Assembly (NCBI GenBank): GCA_022264855.1
Contig: JABYQU010000006.1
Span: forward strand, 62,001-126,000
DNA: 64,000 nt
Origin: Lenzites betulinus
Taxonomy: Eukaryota > Basidiomycota > Agaricomycetes > Polyporales > Polyporaceae
Direction: 5' to 3'
Below the pieces are notes generated by a model. The model was given only the letters and a program-made list of their open reading frames with translations. It searched no databases and was not told the origin of the DNA. Within the stretch, counting starts at the first letter, position 1, and each line of letters starts with the position of its first letter. Position numbers and translations under genes: made by a program. Positions 31,142 to 43,100 of the stretch are shown here, piece by piece.

Positions 31142-32728
31142 ATGGCATTGTACCTGGACTCCCTTCGCCCACTCTTGCCGGACAGCATCCGTAGCCAGCT
31201 GGATCGCGCTCTCATCCCGGAAGTGAAGTCAATCATCGACGCGATTTTGCGACTGGCCGTGGGTGCTTCTGCACCAGCGAACGGTCTCGTTCCGGGCTGG
31301 GACGACTTGCAGCCTCGCGCTGCTGAGATTATCGGAAACCTGAAGCGCGGCGAGGTTGCTGTCTCTCACAAACGCCAGAGAGAGGAGGAACCTGCGGCGA
31401 CGGCGAAGAAGCCCAGGACGGACAGCCCAGAGTCTGTTGCGAGCGATCCGCCAGTGTTCACACTCCACGCTCTGTCTGTATCATCTCCCGTCCGCAAGAA
31501 AGTGAACGTTTCCGTACACCGATCGTCCATCCGCCTCACAAACCCATCCACCCAAAAGGAGGAGTACGCTGCGATCCCCCTCGACGCGTTCCAACGCGTG
31601 TTTCTCCTCGCGACGCGCGGCAAGAGCAAACCGCACTGGACCGTCGTGCTTCTAGCGTCCGACACGCCCGCGCCGGCAGGCAAGGCGACAGACGCCACTA
31701 AAGAGGCCGCAGCTCCCCAGCTCGTCTTCGGACTCGACGCGACGCTCGTGTCCCCCTTCACCACCACGGCATACCCCGCCGACGGCGCGGCGAAGACCGA
31801 CTCGCACCCGAAGGGCAGCGCGTCCCTGCCCGCGCTCCGCGCCTTTCTCGCGCACATCCCCCTCCCCGCGCTCGAACCCGCGACGTCCGTCTTCCGCGCG
31901 GCGGCGGCGTCGGCGGGCGCAGCCGTAGCGGGCGTCGAGGCGTACCGCGGCGCAAAGCCGGGCACGCTGTGGTTCCTGCGCGAGGGCGTGCTGTGGGACG
32001 GCAAGCCGTGCGAGTTCTTCGCGCTCGCGCACCTCGCGCCCGCTGCGAAGAGCGAGCAGGCGTACGACGGCGTGCGCACGCTCACGGCGACTGGACGGAC
32101 GTGCTCCGTGATCCTCCGACGTCGCAGACGCGCGCCTGGCGCGTGCGCGGATGACGCGGAGGATGAGGCGGCGGACGAGGACGACTGGGAGGACGTCGAC
32201 TTTGGGATGGTCGACGGGAAGGAGCAGGAGCCGATCGGCCGCTGGATCAAGACACACCGCCATTTGTTCGGGCGAACGACCGAGACTCACGCCGGTGATG
32301 GGGGCGGCGGGGCTCCGCAGGCAGACTCGAAGGGGAAGGGAAAAGCGAAGGCGGACGACCCGCGTGCGGAGGACACGGAGGACGAGGAGGACTCGGACTT
32401 CACTATGGACGATTCGGACGAAGAGAGTAGTGGGGACGATTCGGACGTGTCGGGGAGCGACGCCAGCGCAGACGGCGATGAGGGGGGAGGCAAAGGCGGC
32501 GAAGAAGAGAGGAACACGAGCGATGAGGCCACGGGGGACGAGGCTGAAGACGAAGAGGAGCTTGACCCACAGCACCATCCATTGCTCCGCCCAGGTGCAA
32601 TGCCACGCATGTCTCGGGCCGCGGTGGACGCTGTTGTCGGCATGGTTGAGCAAGACCTTATGGGTAGTGGTCGGAAGCCGGTACATGCTGACGACGAGAG
32701 TGAGGAGGAAGACGAACTTGAGGACTAG
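31142..32728 (+). CDS. Rtt106-like histone chaperone domain protein
   Basis: Single-exon gene of 528 residues from the ATG at 31142. An in-frame ATG at 30914 would add 76 residues that do not look like the family. The N-terminal helix MALYLDSLRPLLPDSIRS is followed by a basic, possibly nuclear-localising patch (KRQREEE, KKPRTD). The first half of the double PH-like module runs from FTLHALSVSSPVRKKVNV through AFLLATRGK-type FQRVFLLATRGKSKPHW. The second half contains VEAYRGAKPGTLWFLREGVLW and TLTATGRTCSVILRR, then FGMVDGKE and W-x5-HRHLFGR. These PH modules of Rtt106/Pob3 relatives bind histone H3-H4. The last 120 residues are very acidic (DDSDEESSGDDSDVSGSD), typical of histone chaperones. 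It has much higher GC than its BTB neighbours. Confidence 0.88.
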   Translation: MALYLDSLRPLLPDSIRSQLDRALIPEVKSIIDAILRLAVGASAPANGLVPGWDDLQPRAAEIIGNLKRGEVAVSHKRQREEEPAATAKKPRTDSPESVASDPPVFTLHALSVSSPVRKKVNVSVHRSSIRLTNPSTQKEEYAAIPLDAFQRVFLLATRGKSKPHWTVVLLASDTPAPAGKATDATKEAAAPQLVFGLDATLVSPFTTTAYPADGAAKTDSHPKGSASLPALRAFLAHIPLPALEPATSVFRAAAASAGAAVAGVEAYRGAKPGTLWFLREGVLWDGKPCEFFALAHLAPAAKSEQAYDGVRTLTATGRTCSVILRRRRRAPGACADDAEDEAADEDDWEDVDFGMVDGKEQEPIGRWIKTHRHLFGRTTETHAGDGGGGAPQADSKGKGKAKADDPRAEDTEDEEDSDFTMDDSDEESSGDDSDVSGSDASADGDEGGGKGGEEERNTSDEATGDEAEDEEELDPQHHPLLRPGAMPRMSRAAVDAVVGMVEQDLMGSGRKPVHADDESEEEDELED

Positions 32729-33050
32729 ACTGTGAGTTTGTTTTCGGCCCAATACTCGTCGACGTCCATGATATTCGCTATTTACATATGTGCACCCTGA
32801 GCCATCCTTACCCCCGCAAGATTCACACAGATGATCTGCTCGTTATTGTCACATGAATATCGCAATTTGGCTGCGCTCCGTACCATTACCGGTGTCACCA
32901 TTGTCACTTCATAGCGGCGATATGTGCCACTATGATGCTTACTAACTTTAAGTACTGAACGACCGTTCGGCACAGCCACCACGTGGCAGTCTGTACGACG
33001 TTCAATGTTCTCTTCCTCCTTTCAGGCCGCCCTCATACACCCTTGCTCTG

Positions 33051-34176
33051 ATGTCCTTAGAACCTGACTTGGAAGTCCTCTCTCAAACTGGCTCGGAGTC
33101 AGATCCACACAGCTCAATCAGTCACAGCGCTCCCTCGAGCAATCTGAACACCAGTCTGCAACTCCTTCCGCCGCATCGGGACCCCGACCTCTGGTATGAG
33201 GATGGAAACATGATTCTGATCGGCGGAGGCAGCTGTGCTTTCCGCATATACAGAGGTCTACTGGCCGTCCGGTCCCGCATCTTCCATGACATGATCTCTT
33301 CCTCTTCTGCTCGGTCAGAGGAAATGGTCGACGGTTGTCCGGTGGTGCATCTCACGGATACCCCGCATGAGTTGCGCGACTTCCTGCATGCTTTGATGCC
33401 TTCGCCAAGTCTACCGTGAGTGTACTACTTGCTCTTTGACCATGGTCAATGATCCGAATACGCTGCCAAGTCACTCGTCATTGTCAGACACTACAGAAAA
33501 GATTTCACCGGAGGCACTGCTCGCCATTGCTCGTCTCGCTCACAAATATGATGTCGATGGACTTCTTCACCAAGCGATCAAATGCTTACAGACCTGCTAC
33601 AGCACCCGATTCGACATCTGGTCACAACACCTTGAGAACAGCCGTTTCCTTACTACCGCATCCCCGAACTACGCCATCGGGGTCATCAACCTCGCGCGTC
33701 TCACCGGAATCCACTCCATGCTGCCGGTCGCGTTTTACGAGTGCTGTGCACTCAAAGGTGCCCTCGTACACGGATGGAAGCGGGAGGATGGCGTGGTTGA
33801 GCGGCTGAGTGACGCAGATCTCGAACGATGTATAAACGGCGCGCACGTACTAGCTCGAGCGCACCTTCACGCGTTGCCCCGTGTCTTCAAGCCTACGACA
33901 AGCTCCCGCTGCCGCGAGCCCGCGAAATGCAAGGCCGCCATCCAGAGCCAGGCAGATCACTTACTCAACGGTCCTGACGTTGCGCGCGCCGACGTAGCGC
34001 TCCTTTCCCGTCTTACTGTCTTTGACGGCCTCCCTGAAGACTCGCCGACCCGCGCAGACAAACGATGCACCGACATGCTGCGTGAGCGCGACCTGGTCGA
34101 AAGGCGTACATTATGGGCGGCTTTACCTGTCATTTTCAATATCGAAGTACCAGGGTGGAGCGACGGTCAGGCCTAA
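33051..34176 (+). CDS. BTB/POZ domain protein 3
   Basis: Two exons, 33051-33415 and 33471-34176 (356 residues). The BTB part spans about residues 40-120: DPDLWYEDGNMILIGGGSCAF, IYRGLLAVRSRIFHDMI, then CPVVHLTDTPHELRDFL. The second part has LLAIARLAHKYDVDGLL, INLARLTGIHSMLPVAFYECC, a CREPAKC pair and a C-terminal RTLWAALPVIFNIEVPGW helix. The GCCAAG acceptor was chosen over the nearby GTCAG because only it restores the frame, and it gives the same phase-2 intron as the paralogues. It is tandem with, and in the same orientation as, BTB gene 4, about 200 bp away. Function unknown beyond probable protein-protein interaction. Confidence 0.9.
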
Positions 34177-34376
34177 GAGCCTCAGAGGTAGTGGAGGAGG
34201 AACCCTCGCTTCAAAGACTTACGGAATCGTGCTTTGTACTTCTTTCCCTCTTGGAACAGGAAGCAGTCTGCTGTTATCGATGGCACGTTCCGACTCAATT
34301 GATAGCGTCGTGCTGCACACATATTTGCGCTTCGCATTCACTTGTCTCTGGTCCTGATCTCCTTGCACCCTGACAA

Positions 34377-35486
34377 ATGGCTTCATCACAGAATCTAAAC
34401 GTTAACGCAAGCATCGCCGTATGTGAAATCTCTATAAAGACAGTACCGTACTTACAACCTCTCTTCAAGACACACTCCACTGGTACACCAACTCATGCCA
34501 TCCATGACGATGAGTACTGGATGGATGACGGCAGCATCGTACTCGTAACTGGCGGGTACGCATTCAAGGTGTACAAGGGCATCCTAGCAGCCCAATCTCC
34601 CGTATTCCGCGATATGTTCTCCTCGAGCGCGGAGGGGAAAGAGAGTATAGACGACTGCGCCGTGGTGCACCTCTCTGACTCCGCTGAAGACCTGCGCCAC
34701 TTCCTCCGGGCGGTATTCCCTCTCAAGCAGATCAAGTTCGTATCACTATACATGATGGGGCTCCCCGAGGGATTGTAAGCTGACCACGGAAGTGCTACCA
34801 GGTACTATAAGGAGAAAGGGAATGCGAAGACCTCTTCTGAAGCAGTGTTCGCCGTCGTCCGTCTCGCACACAAGTACCAGATAGACGAGCTACAACGCCA
34901 GGCGCTCGCATGTGTCCAGGAGTACTACACCACGCGCTTCGATCTCTGGGAGAGCAAGGGCAGCCGGGACGATGTGTCTTTCGCCACATCTTCCCTCCCC
35001 GCCTATGCCATCGGCGCAATCACCCTCGCGCGGCTCACCGACACGCCCTCGATCCTCCCGCTAGCGTTCTACGACTGCCACCGGCTCGGCGCGCGGGTAC
35101 TCGACGGATGGACGCACGCGGACGGCTCGACCGAGCGGCTGACCGAGCGCGATCTGCGCACCTGCCTCGGCGGCGCGCGCGAGCTAGCGCACCTCGCCGC
35201 GCTCGCAGCCGCGCGCGTCTTCGCGCCGACGCCGCGGTGCGGGGTTGGATGCACGTCCCTGGGGCGCACGGCGGGGCCGTACATGCACGTACTCAACCAC
35301 GGTGCGCTGCTCGACGCACCGCTGCATCCCTTCCCGGACGACATGAAGCAGCTGGCGGAGCTGTACGGCGTGTGCGAGGCGTGCACGGGGTGCTTCGAGA
35401 CTCGGATGAGGGCTGAGCGGCGCGCAATCTGGTCCCAGCTCCCGTCGTTGTTCGGGTTGGTGGTGGATGGGTGGGATTCGCAGTGA
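34377..35486 (+). CDS. BTB/POZ domain protein 4
   Basis: Exons 34377-34735 and 34802-35486 (347 residues). BTB part: DDEYWMDDGSIVLVTGGYAF, VYKGILAAQSPVFRDMF, CAVVHLSDSAEDLRHFL. After the intron: VFAVVRLAHKYQIDELQ, TLARLTDTPSILPLAFYDC, RCGVGCTSLG, and CEACTGCFETRMRAERRAIW, ending DGWDSQ. The preferred GTTCGT donor gives a 66-bp phase-2 intron matching the paralogues. A GTAAGC donor 40 bp downstream would leave only 26 bp and was rejected, while a GTATCA donor would give a phase-0 intron. The second exon is markedly more GC-rich than the first. A broken partial copy of the C-terminus lies 1.2 kb downstream. Confidence 0.88.
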
Positions 35487-36648
35487 CTTGTGCGACAGAG
35501 GGGTCGATGGTAATGGATATACGATCTCACGTTTATTCCCAATGCACTAGCGCTTGAAGGAAGACCGGGATAAGCGCCACCATAACTTGTTCTGAACGTC
35601 CACGTTCATGCGGTAGTCAGCGAGTCGTGGTGTCCACGTTGTTGTATGCAAGCGGCTTAGTACCCCCACACGAGTTATGGGAGCTACTGTTCAACAGCTT
35701 CCACGGATGTCTAACACCATGTGCTGCTTACCACTACGTGGTCCTGTGGTTTGCACCTTCAGGAACTTATGGAGAGTAATCACAGGACAGACCAATTTGC
35801 AGCAGACCACCGAACTCCAGGCTCCTTCGCGCACCGAGGTTGGAACAGGGTTAGTAATTCCGTAAGTGTCCTGCCCTCTTACGAATGCCACAGGCCTAGT
35901 GACCCCTACTTTGCAGAGGCAACGTGCGCGCTCTGCTCTGCTCGCGCTGCTGGGAGGGCCCATTTGCCTACGAGACTTTCCGCCGCCTAGTGGACCTATG
36001 TGAGGTGACCCTCGAAGACACTCGCCTCCCACACGGTCGTGTAAAAGGAGGTCTTTTGCGGTTAAAGGGTAGGTTGATCCGTGTCCTGACATCAAGTTGG
36101 AGGAGCCCACTCGCGCCTCGATCCACTGCTGGGCTGTATCTATGCCAAGGAGAAACGGATGGAGATCTGCAGATGACGGAAGACTTCTCATCAGATCCAA
36201 AACTTATGCTCGAGAGCCTGGAGGGGCGAGCCTTGACGCGTGTGGGTGAGGTCCGTTTCGACACCACGGACACGATCGAGGGCGAAGTATGGGTGTTGCC
36301 AATCCTCTGGAACCGGGACGAGGACAATCTCAATGCGGCCGGGCTTCTGGTGGAGAAACTCAGTGACAAGGACTCAGTACTCAAGCCCCAAGTTCAAGCG
36401 GGTGGGGTTCTGGGATACACCGGAAACGTACGGATTTGACCGATCAGACACTCCACGACAAGAAACGCTGGCAGGAGTCTTGTCCTCCTGGTTCAAGACC
36501 TTCGTATGGAGCCAGGACGAATTATCCGTCATAGAAATTATATGAATATGATACTAGAGAGTCAGGTGAGTATCGTCTGTCGTGCAGCGGGAACGGACCT
36601 CCTCTAGAAATCTGACTGATAGTACCCTCCAGGACATCTTCGCACGCA
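35487..36648. other. Spacer with unidentified open frames
   Basis: Overlapping frames of about 170 codons occur on both strands (35924-36439 plus, 35691-36200 minus). Neither shows a domain I recognise, although the plus frame has a coding-like stretch near DTTDTIEGEVWVLPILWN. It separates BTB4 from the decayed copy of its C-terminus and may be inserted sequence. Confidence 0.4.
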
Positions 36649-36885
36649 TCTTCGCATTTGCACCGCGGTGCACGGTGTACGCCCCTCGAGCGCACGGCAG
36701 GCCGCACATGCACTGGACCACAGCAGCACAGTGCTGGACTCGACATTCAGATGACATGACGCAACTATACGAAGTATGCACGGGGTGCTTCGAGACTTGG
36801 CTTCAGGACTGAGCGGCGTGTGATATGGTCCCCGCTTTAGTTGATGGGTGCGTAGCTAGTAAACGGGCGAGATTCGCAGTTCACT
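36649..36885 (+). pseudogene. Decayed C-terminal fragment of a BTB4-like gene
   Basis: The translation IFAFAPRCTVYAPRAHGRPHMH, then DDMTQLYEVCTGCFETW, aligns with BTB4 residues RVFAPTPRCGVGCTSLGR and DDMKQLAELYGVC. Nucleotide similarity continues past the stop to the region encoding the last helix (36795-36885). A 12-bp loss removes the second YGVCEACTG half and a frame change follows CFETW. No BTB domain or start is nearby, so this is a broken duplicate of the 3' end of its neighbour. Confidence 0.8.
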
Positions 36886-37125
36886 GGTATGATTGGGGTT
36901 CGGCTTGTATGCACACTGGCAGGTCTGGATGACATAGTAAAGGCACTATAAATATGTGATTAGATATGTTGAGTGCAGTCAACTTCGTGATCTTCATGAA
37001 TCATAATGATCGTGACAAATACTAATACAAACCTAGCAACCAACGACCTGCGCTTGCTCTCTATCCCACGTCGCAGCCATATCTTGTGCAAGTCCAGGGT
37101 AGTAACCCGATGGTTTTAGTAAGAG
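36886..37125. other. Spacer, nothing recognised
   Basis: AT-rich gap between the BTB fragment and the converging membrane protein gene. Confidence 0.5.
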
Positions 37126-38581
37126 CTACTCTGTAACTTCTGCCGCGCTTCCCTCCTTCGACTGATCGCGCGAGCCCTCGGCGCTGAGGTCGCGTCGCTC
37201 GCAAGTCTCGCGCCCGCCAGCGTCCGCGAACTTCAGCGACTTTTCGAACATCATGCCCGCATTTGAGTTCCGCGCCTCGACATCGTCGTACATGCGGGGG
37301 CTTGGGAAGGGCATTGAGCTACTCCGGTAGCCAGTAGGAGAGCGTGCGCGCTCCGCGACTGGGAGGATGGCTAAACTGCAGCGTCTGGACTCAGATAGCT
37401 GCTGGCGCGAGTCGATGAGGCTGGGTGCGCTTTTGGCGTCGGACCGTCGTGCGAGCCGGAGTATGACCAGGGAGAAGATCAGGCCCTATCACGATAGTCA
37501 GAAAGGGTAAGCAGGGTAAAATCTTTATATGTACCAGACTTGCTTACGATGAAGGGCGGGAAGAAAGTGAGGCAGGTGGCATAAACGGAGTTTGGGCTAA
37601 TGATCACTGCAAGGAGGAGGGTTACGGACGCCGTAGAGTATAGCGCTGCCGACTGCACTATCGCTCTGATGACCTTGCGATACAATGTGGAGCGTGTGGG
37701 TTGGAGACCATCGGTGCTGGTGAACACGCGCCCCATGATAAGTGCTGTAAATGATTGTATATGAGCGTCGTAGCGTTGAGTCAAGAGACCCCGACATGCT
37801 GCATTTTACTCACCTGTAGAGACGGAGTTTGCGGAAAACGATGAACAGGGAAACAATATCATTGTGAAAAGGCTGTTGCCAGCAGTGGTAGTGCTGATAT
37901 ATCCCGAAACTACGATGAAGGTGGGTCAGTGCAGCTCGGCGTCCTAGTAGTGGTATTTACCAGCGTCGAGGAAGAGAAGTATTCCAGGAATTACAATCAT
38001 TTTCCATTGCCGTTCCCAAATTACGAAAGTACGGTAAGTCTGACAAACGTGTAAGCTTCAAAGTCGGCTCGTTTACAATTGTCTCGTATGTGCTTACCAT
38101 GAATGTATCACAGATTAGTGTCTGTGTGACATAGATACTAAAGCGCGCAGATCCAATATTGCTGAGCATATTGGACGCGTTGTACATCCCATTCGAGATG
38201 GCGTCGAGGCTGCTGTACTGGGTGACGAGAATGCTCAATATTATATGCTAAAACAAGTGAGGTCAGTACCGTACTATACAAAACGAAGTCACGGCCACTC
38301 ACCGAAAGCGCAAGTAGAAACATAACTGTATTAAAAGAGAGTATAATGAGATCCCGCCTCGACGGCCTCCTCAGGTAGCTCAGGTGGAGGAGTGACCACG
38401 CTCCCATGAGAAAGACCACCGCATACGCGCCAAAGAGCATCGATTCAGCAAATGTCGATGCCGTGTAAGACGGTAACAGAATGGCCAGGCTGTTGATCTT
38501 ATATGAAAAAGTGAGGCGCGGCGCGATAAGATGCATTAAGGAGCTACGTACAGGGCTGGAGCCCATCGGGGGCATATCCAT
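37126..38581 (-). CDS. Seven-helix-like membrane protein of a fungal family
   Basis: Six exons fit in phase: 38303-38581, 38098-38247, 37961-38039, 37814-37909, 37548-37744 and 37126-37485 (386 residues). Hydrophobic segments follow one another: SMLFGAYAVVFLMGAWSLL, DLIILSFNTVMFLLALSHIIL, then after an ICDTFMTYRTFVIWERQW loop IVIPGILLFLDAG, a segment before SVSTALIMGRVF, LYSTASVTLLLAVII, and FFPPFIGLIFSLVILRLARR. The (V/I)W-x-R-x-W motif after the third helix is typical of a large basidiomycete family of small integral membrane proteins of unknown role. The cytosolic tail is charged and disordered. The first 40 residues could alternatively be shortened by an unrecognised intron. Confidence 0.8.
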
Positions 38582-40179
38582 TGTGGCGGCGTGCTATGTA
38601 AGTCAGCCGCAGTGGAGTGAGGAGGCGAGGACCGAAGATGAAGGAAGCCAGCAGTACTGGTGGGCGATCCGGTCAAGACAACTTATGAGGGCGAGATTTA
38701 TCTTAATGTCGATTCATAGCCGTGCACTGGACTCGCTTTCACAACCCTGCTTCATTGGTAGCGCCGCGCCGTGTAACGGCGGTATATTGACTAAGGTCGG
38801 ACCCGAAATCAGCTTATTGACGCTCTCCAATGATAGGGGTGGACCGATACCTCGTTGCGCTCAGGGAGGGACTATACAGCACGCAAGACCGTCTTGTGCT
38901 GTGACGCTCACCCTGAATGTCTGGGTTCTGGCGGTGGGCGCTCAAGCCGTTCGAGAATCGCTTGAAGGCGCTGTGATTGTTGTCTGTAGGACCCCTATCG
39001 GCACGGCACATCGAGAGGCGGGGGAGAGTCTCAGCCTGAAGCATCCATGCCTGGAATCCTACGGCGTGTAGAAGGGGTTTCCGCGGCAGTCTTGCCAATC
39101 CGATGGATGGCACTGCTGCGCGGACAATCGCTGTGTACGTGCTATCAATTCCGTATCGTCAGGATACCATAGTGCCAAGTTGGGCTTGTATTTTCGTGTC
39201 AAAACGTTTAGTGCCACTGGCAGTGGCGCTATAGAATCCAAGTGGTTTTCAGGAACTACAGTGTGAGCACTTAGCCTGTGCTAACCGGTGCACCCATGGA
39301 CATCAACGCGAACCTCAGTCAGATCAAGATATGCATACACTCACGGAAACTCTGGCAAGATGCGTGTCCGCTGAGGACTCGAAGACGGCCCGCTGCAGCG
39401 AGAAAAGCAACAGTAAAATGGGCGTAGTATAGCCAGAATACCACAAAGTACACAAAGTATACCTAGGGTTAGATTGTGAGGCCTGGAGGGGTTAAAACAC
39501 GTTGATAGAGAGTAGCAAGCCTGACGGTGAGTGAGTGAGTGCGCGGAGAGAGACAGAAGCGCGCATTTTGCCGCCCTGACTACGTAGACGCGCGGCTAGC
39601 CAGGGCTAGCCGCTGCCACCTTCGACCCGACTATGTTGGCCAGTTAAGATACGATTGTCTCCGAGCTTGCCATCAAGATATGTTATAGAGAACGATAAAC
39701 CTAACAGAATGAGTTTGCGCTGGCAGAAAGTACTACTTCAGTGAGCAAACAGTCCCGATGCGAATCATGCACGTAACTGACGAAATACCTGCCAAGCTGA
39801 AGCGCGTTCGAGCACCCCGGGGCTTTGGAAAAATGATTCTGCTTGACAAGGCCTCAATGGTGCCCACGAGCTTCTGGTCTCTTGCGATCAGGGATAAGGA
39901 GGCGAAGCTATCTAATGTACATTCCGGAAGATATGGATGGATGGTATTCGCGGTTCCCACCGGCCTCAACAACACTGGAATAGTCGTAGGAGTCTCACGA
40001 TGATTGGAGCGGAACCCCGAGGGGCACTCTATCTGCGATTTTCCCAACAGCGGGCTACCCTTATCTGCTAGGAGTTGAGGGATGCTTCTCTCCATGGTCC
40101 ACATGATAAGGAGCCACTTCATGCAGAGGTCGATGGGGATGTTAAAGACGTTGCTCTTCCTCTCCAACTCACGAGCAGT
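38582..40179. other. Long intergenic stretch upstream of the urea transporter
   Basis: No supported gene. A minus-strand frame of 172 codons at 39733-40251 overlaps the transporter start and lacks any recognisable motif. A TGAGTGAGTGAGTG microsatellite lies at about 39528-39541, and a hairpin-capable GCGGCTAGCC...GGCTAGCCGC near 39592-39613. Confidence 0.45.
40029..40110. promoter_or_regulatory. GATA motifs upstream of the urea transporter
   Basis: CTTATCTGC at 40060-40068 (GATAAG on the minus strand), GATAAG at 40105-40110 and a weaker CTATCTGC at 40029-40036 lie 70-150 bp before the ATG. GATA factors activate nitrogen-scavenging genes, including urea permeases, in fungi. Such six-base motifs are common by chance, so this is suggestive only. 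Confidence 0.4.
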
Positions 40180-43100
40180 ATGTCGCAGACCGGCGAAACC
40201 GAATTCAAACCCCTCCTTAGTATGCCCTCCCACGTCATACGGGCACATCATACATACTGATGCATTGAACAGGCGAGAGTGTGGGGTATGGCGTGGTAGT
40301 CGGTCAGTTGCGCTCTTCGATATTTTAGTGTGCTCAGCTCACTTCACTGACACAGGCGTCGGGTTCTTCTTTGCCGCGATTATGTTGTGCCTTACGACCT
40401 TGCAATCCAAGTTTTCGAAGTTCTCTCCCTCCTCTTCGGAGGAATTCTCGAGTGCATCCAGGAGCGTAAAGGTATGTATCATCGAAAGCCTTACACGGGC
40501 GGCCCACACACTAATAAGGCGTTATAGCCCGGCCTGGTTTGCTGCGGGATGTAAGTATCTTTGATAAGTGCCCTCGACCACGATATATGTGCTGACTCCG
40601 TCGTAGTGTGAGCGCATGGACGTGGAGCGCGACCCTGCTTCAATCGAGTACAGCTGCATACACGTTCGGTGAGTACAGCATCTCTAGAAGGCGGGTTCGT
40701 ATTGATTGTGCACGTAGGCGTGAGCGGACCATGGTCAGATATCTGCGTCTTTGGGCGTTTCGTCACGAGCTCATGCGTTATATGTAAGGTGGTATGGCGT
40801 TGGCGGAACCATTCAGCTAGCTATATTCGCGATGGTCGCTGCCAAGGTTAAGATGAATGCGAATGGCGCGCATACATTCCTTGAGGTATTACATTCACTT
40901 CTTTCGATTCCCCTCCTCGCTGACACGCTGGTCCTTCAGATCGTCAAGGCGCGTTTCGGCACGGGCGCACACCTGATGTTTACCTTTTACGCTTTCCTCT
41001 GCATCCTCGTGGTATGCGGATCCCTTCTCTGTATGTCATCGATTCCTGTACTATCTTCCGATATGGCTGATCCTATTATTGCAGTGGGAGGCGCAGCGAC
41101 AGTTAACGCACTTACTGGAATGAACATCATCGCCGCGTGCTTCCTCCTTCCGATCGGTATCGCCGTTTACGTTGTGTTCGGCGGCCTCCGGGCGACTTTC
41201 ATATGCGATTACGCGCATACGATGATCCTCTTCATCATTATCTACATCTTCTTCGCGAACGTCTAGTGAGTTTGTGCAGTGCTCCTTCAGCTCATATTTT
41301 ATTTATAAGTTGACCGGCTGGGTACTAGTGGTGCTTCGAACGAGACTGGTAGCATCGGAGCCATGTATGACTTGTTAGTTAAAGCGGGAAAGGACACGCC
41401 CGTGGCAGGGAACAAGGACGGGAGCTACGTGACGATGAGATCGAATCAGGGGCTGGTGTTCGGCGCCGCAACGATCCTTTCTGGTAGGTGTTCGAATGCG
41501 TGATTGCGAACACGCAGTGTTAATGCGTCTCTCTAGGATTTTCTGGCGTTTTCTGCGATCAAGGTGCGTATATCGTTTATGTCTATCCCTCGGCGTGCGA
41601 CTGATTAGATTTCGCTGATAGGTTACTGGCAAAGGGTATGCGTCACAAATTCTACCTGCTGCATGCGACCCTATGATAATCGATGTCTCTAGGCCATTGC
41701 GAGTGCACCTCGTTCTACAACTAAGGCATACGTGCGTCCTTTGACTACCTCCAGCTGACATTCACGCTAGAACCATCATAGATGCTCGGCGGTCTCTCGT
41801 GGTTCGCAGTACCGTGGGGTTTTGCATCCTGCCTTGGACTTGCCGCGCGTGCTCTCGTGAACAACGTCAGTCTAACCGAACGTTGTCCAAGCTTCGGTAT
41901 GTCAACTCACGTCTGACAGCCGAAGTTCCCTACCTATCCCAATCCACTCTCCCCCTCCCAGACGAGTGCAGGGCTGGCTGCGCCTGCGGCCGCGGCGGTC
42001 GTCATGGGAAAGGGAGGAGCAATTGCGATCCTTTTGGTGGTGTTGTAAGTGCCAGTATAATCCATTTCCTTATCGACCATTCTCACCAGAGCGTCGATAC
42101 GGTTTAGTATGGCCGTGACGTCCGCCGTTAGCGCGGAACTGATCGCTGTCTCGAGTCTCTTGTGAGTTAATTATGCCCTCTATCTACACCCTGCTGTAAC
42201 ATTTGAACCATTCTCATACAGCTCCTACGAGTACGTCATGAATGCGTATGCTTCCATCAGTCTTCCGAAGCTCACGCATTTCCCCCAAGTCTGTACCGCA
42301 CATACTTCCGTCCGAAAGCCACAAGCGCCGAAATCGTCCGCGTCTCGCACTACTTCATCTGCTTCTGGGCCGTCTGGGCAGGATGCTGGGCGACGATTGT
42401 ACGTACCCCTTGTTGACTTCCGGGAACCCCCATCTGAACCGTTATCCGCAGCTTCACAAAGCGAGCATCGACCTGGGGTGGCTCTTCTACGTCCAGTTCG
42501 TCCTGCGGCACTTCTCGCATCTCGTCGGATACCAGTCCCGCTCACTAACACGCTCTGCAGAGGCGTCGTCCTTAGCCCCGCAGTAATCCCGATCGCGCTC
42601 ACCGTCACTTGGTCAGGCCTCACGCGCGCGGGCGTTGTCTCCGGGTGTCTCGGCGGCGCCGTGCTGGGCATGCTCGCCTGGATGATCGGCTGTCTGAAGA
42701 TCTACGGTGCGCCTACTTGGTCAGGGCACTCAGTACTCAACGGCTGAATCAGATGCGGTGTGTACAGGCGAAATCAACGTCCCGAACCTCGCGGAACCGT
42801 ACTCGGCGGTGTGCAGCGGTCTCACGGGACTTCTGTTCTCCGGCACGCTCACTGTGCTGGTCTCACTGGCGAGTACGTTGGGTCCCCGGCGTTCCTGACT
42901 AGCGGTTCACTCACTGGACCTTGTGGCGCAGGACCCGCGAAGTACGACTTCGCTGAGACGCGCGCAATCGCTATGTACGACGACAACGACTATTCCAAAT
43001 CGCCGACGCAAGTCTCAGACGCGGCATCATCGCAAAGCGAGCCCGATGCAGAGAAGGGCGCGGAGCGCAAGGACACCACCACCGCCGATGTCGTCCCCGT

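Noticed and set aside
31652..32752. Minus-strand frame of 366 codons opposite the Rtt106-like gene
   Set aside because: It is a GC-rich shadow of the acidic and alanine-rich coding strand, with an Arg-rich translation and no motifs.
35691..36440. Overlapping frames of about 170 codons as a retroelement remnant
   Set aside because: No protease, RT or integrase motif was found and no repeats flank it, so I left it unassigned.
39733..40251. Minus-strand frame of 172 codons upstream of the urea transporter
   Set aside because: It overlaps the transporter's first exon and promoter, has no recognised motif, and its composition does not differ from chance frames in the region.
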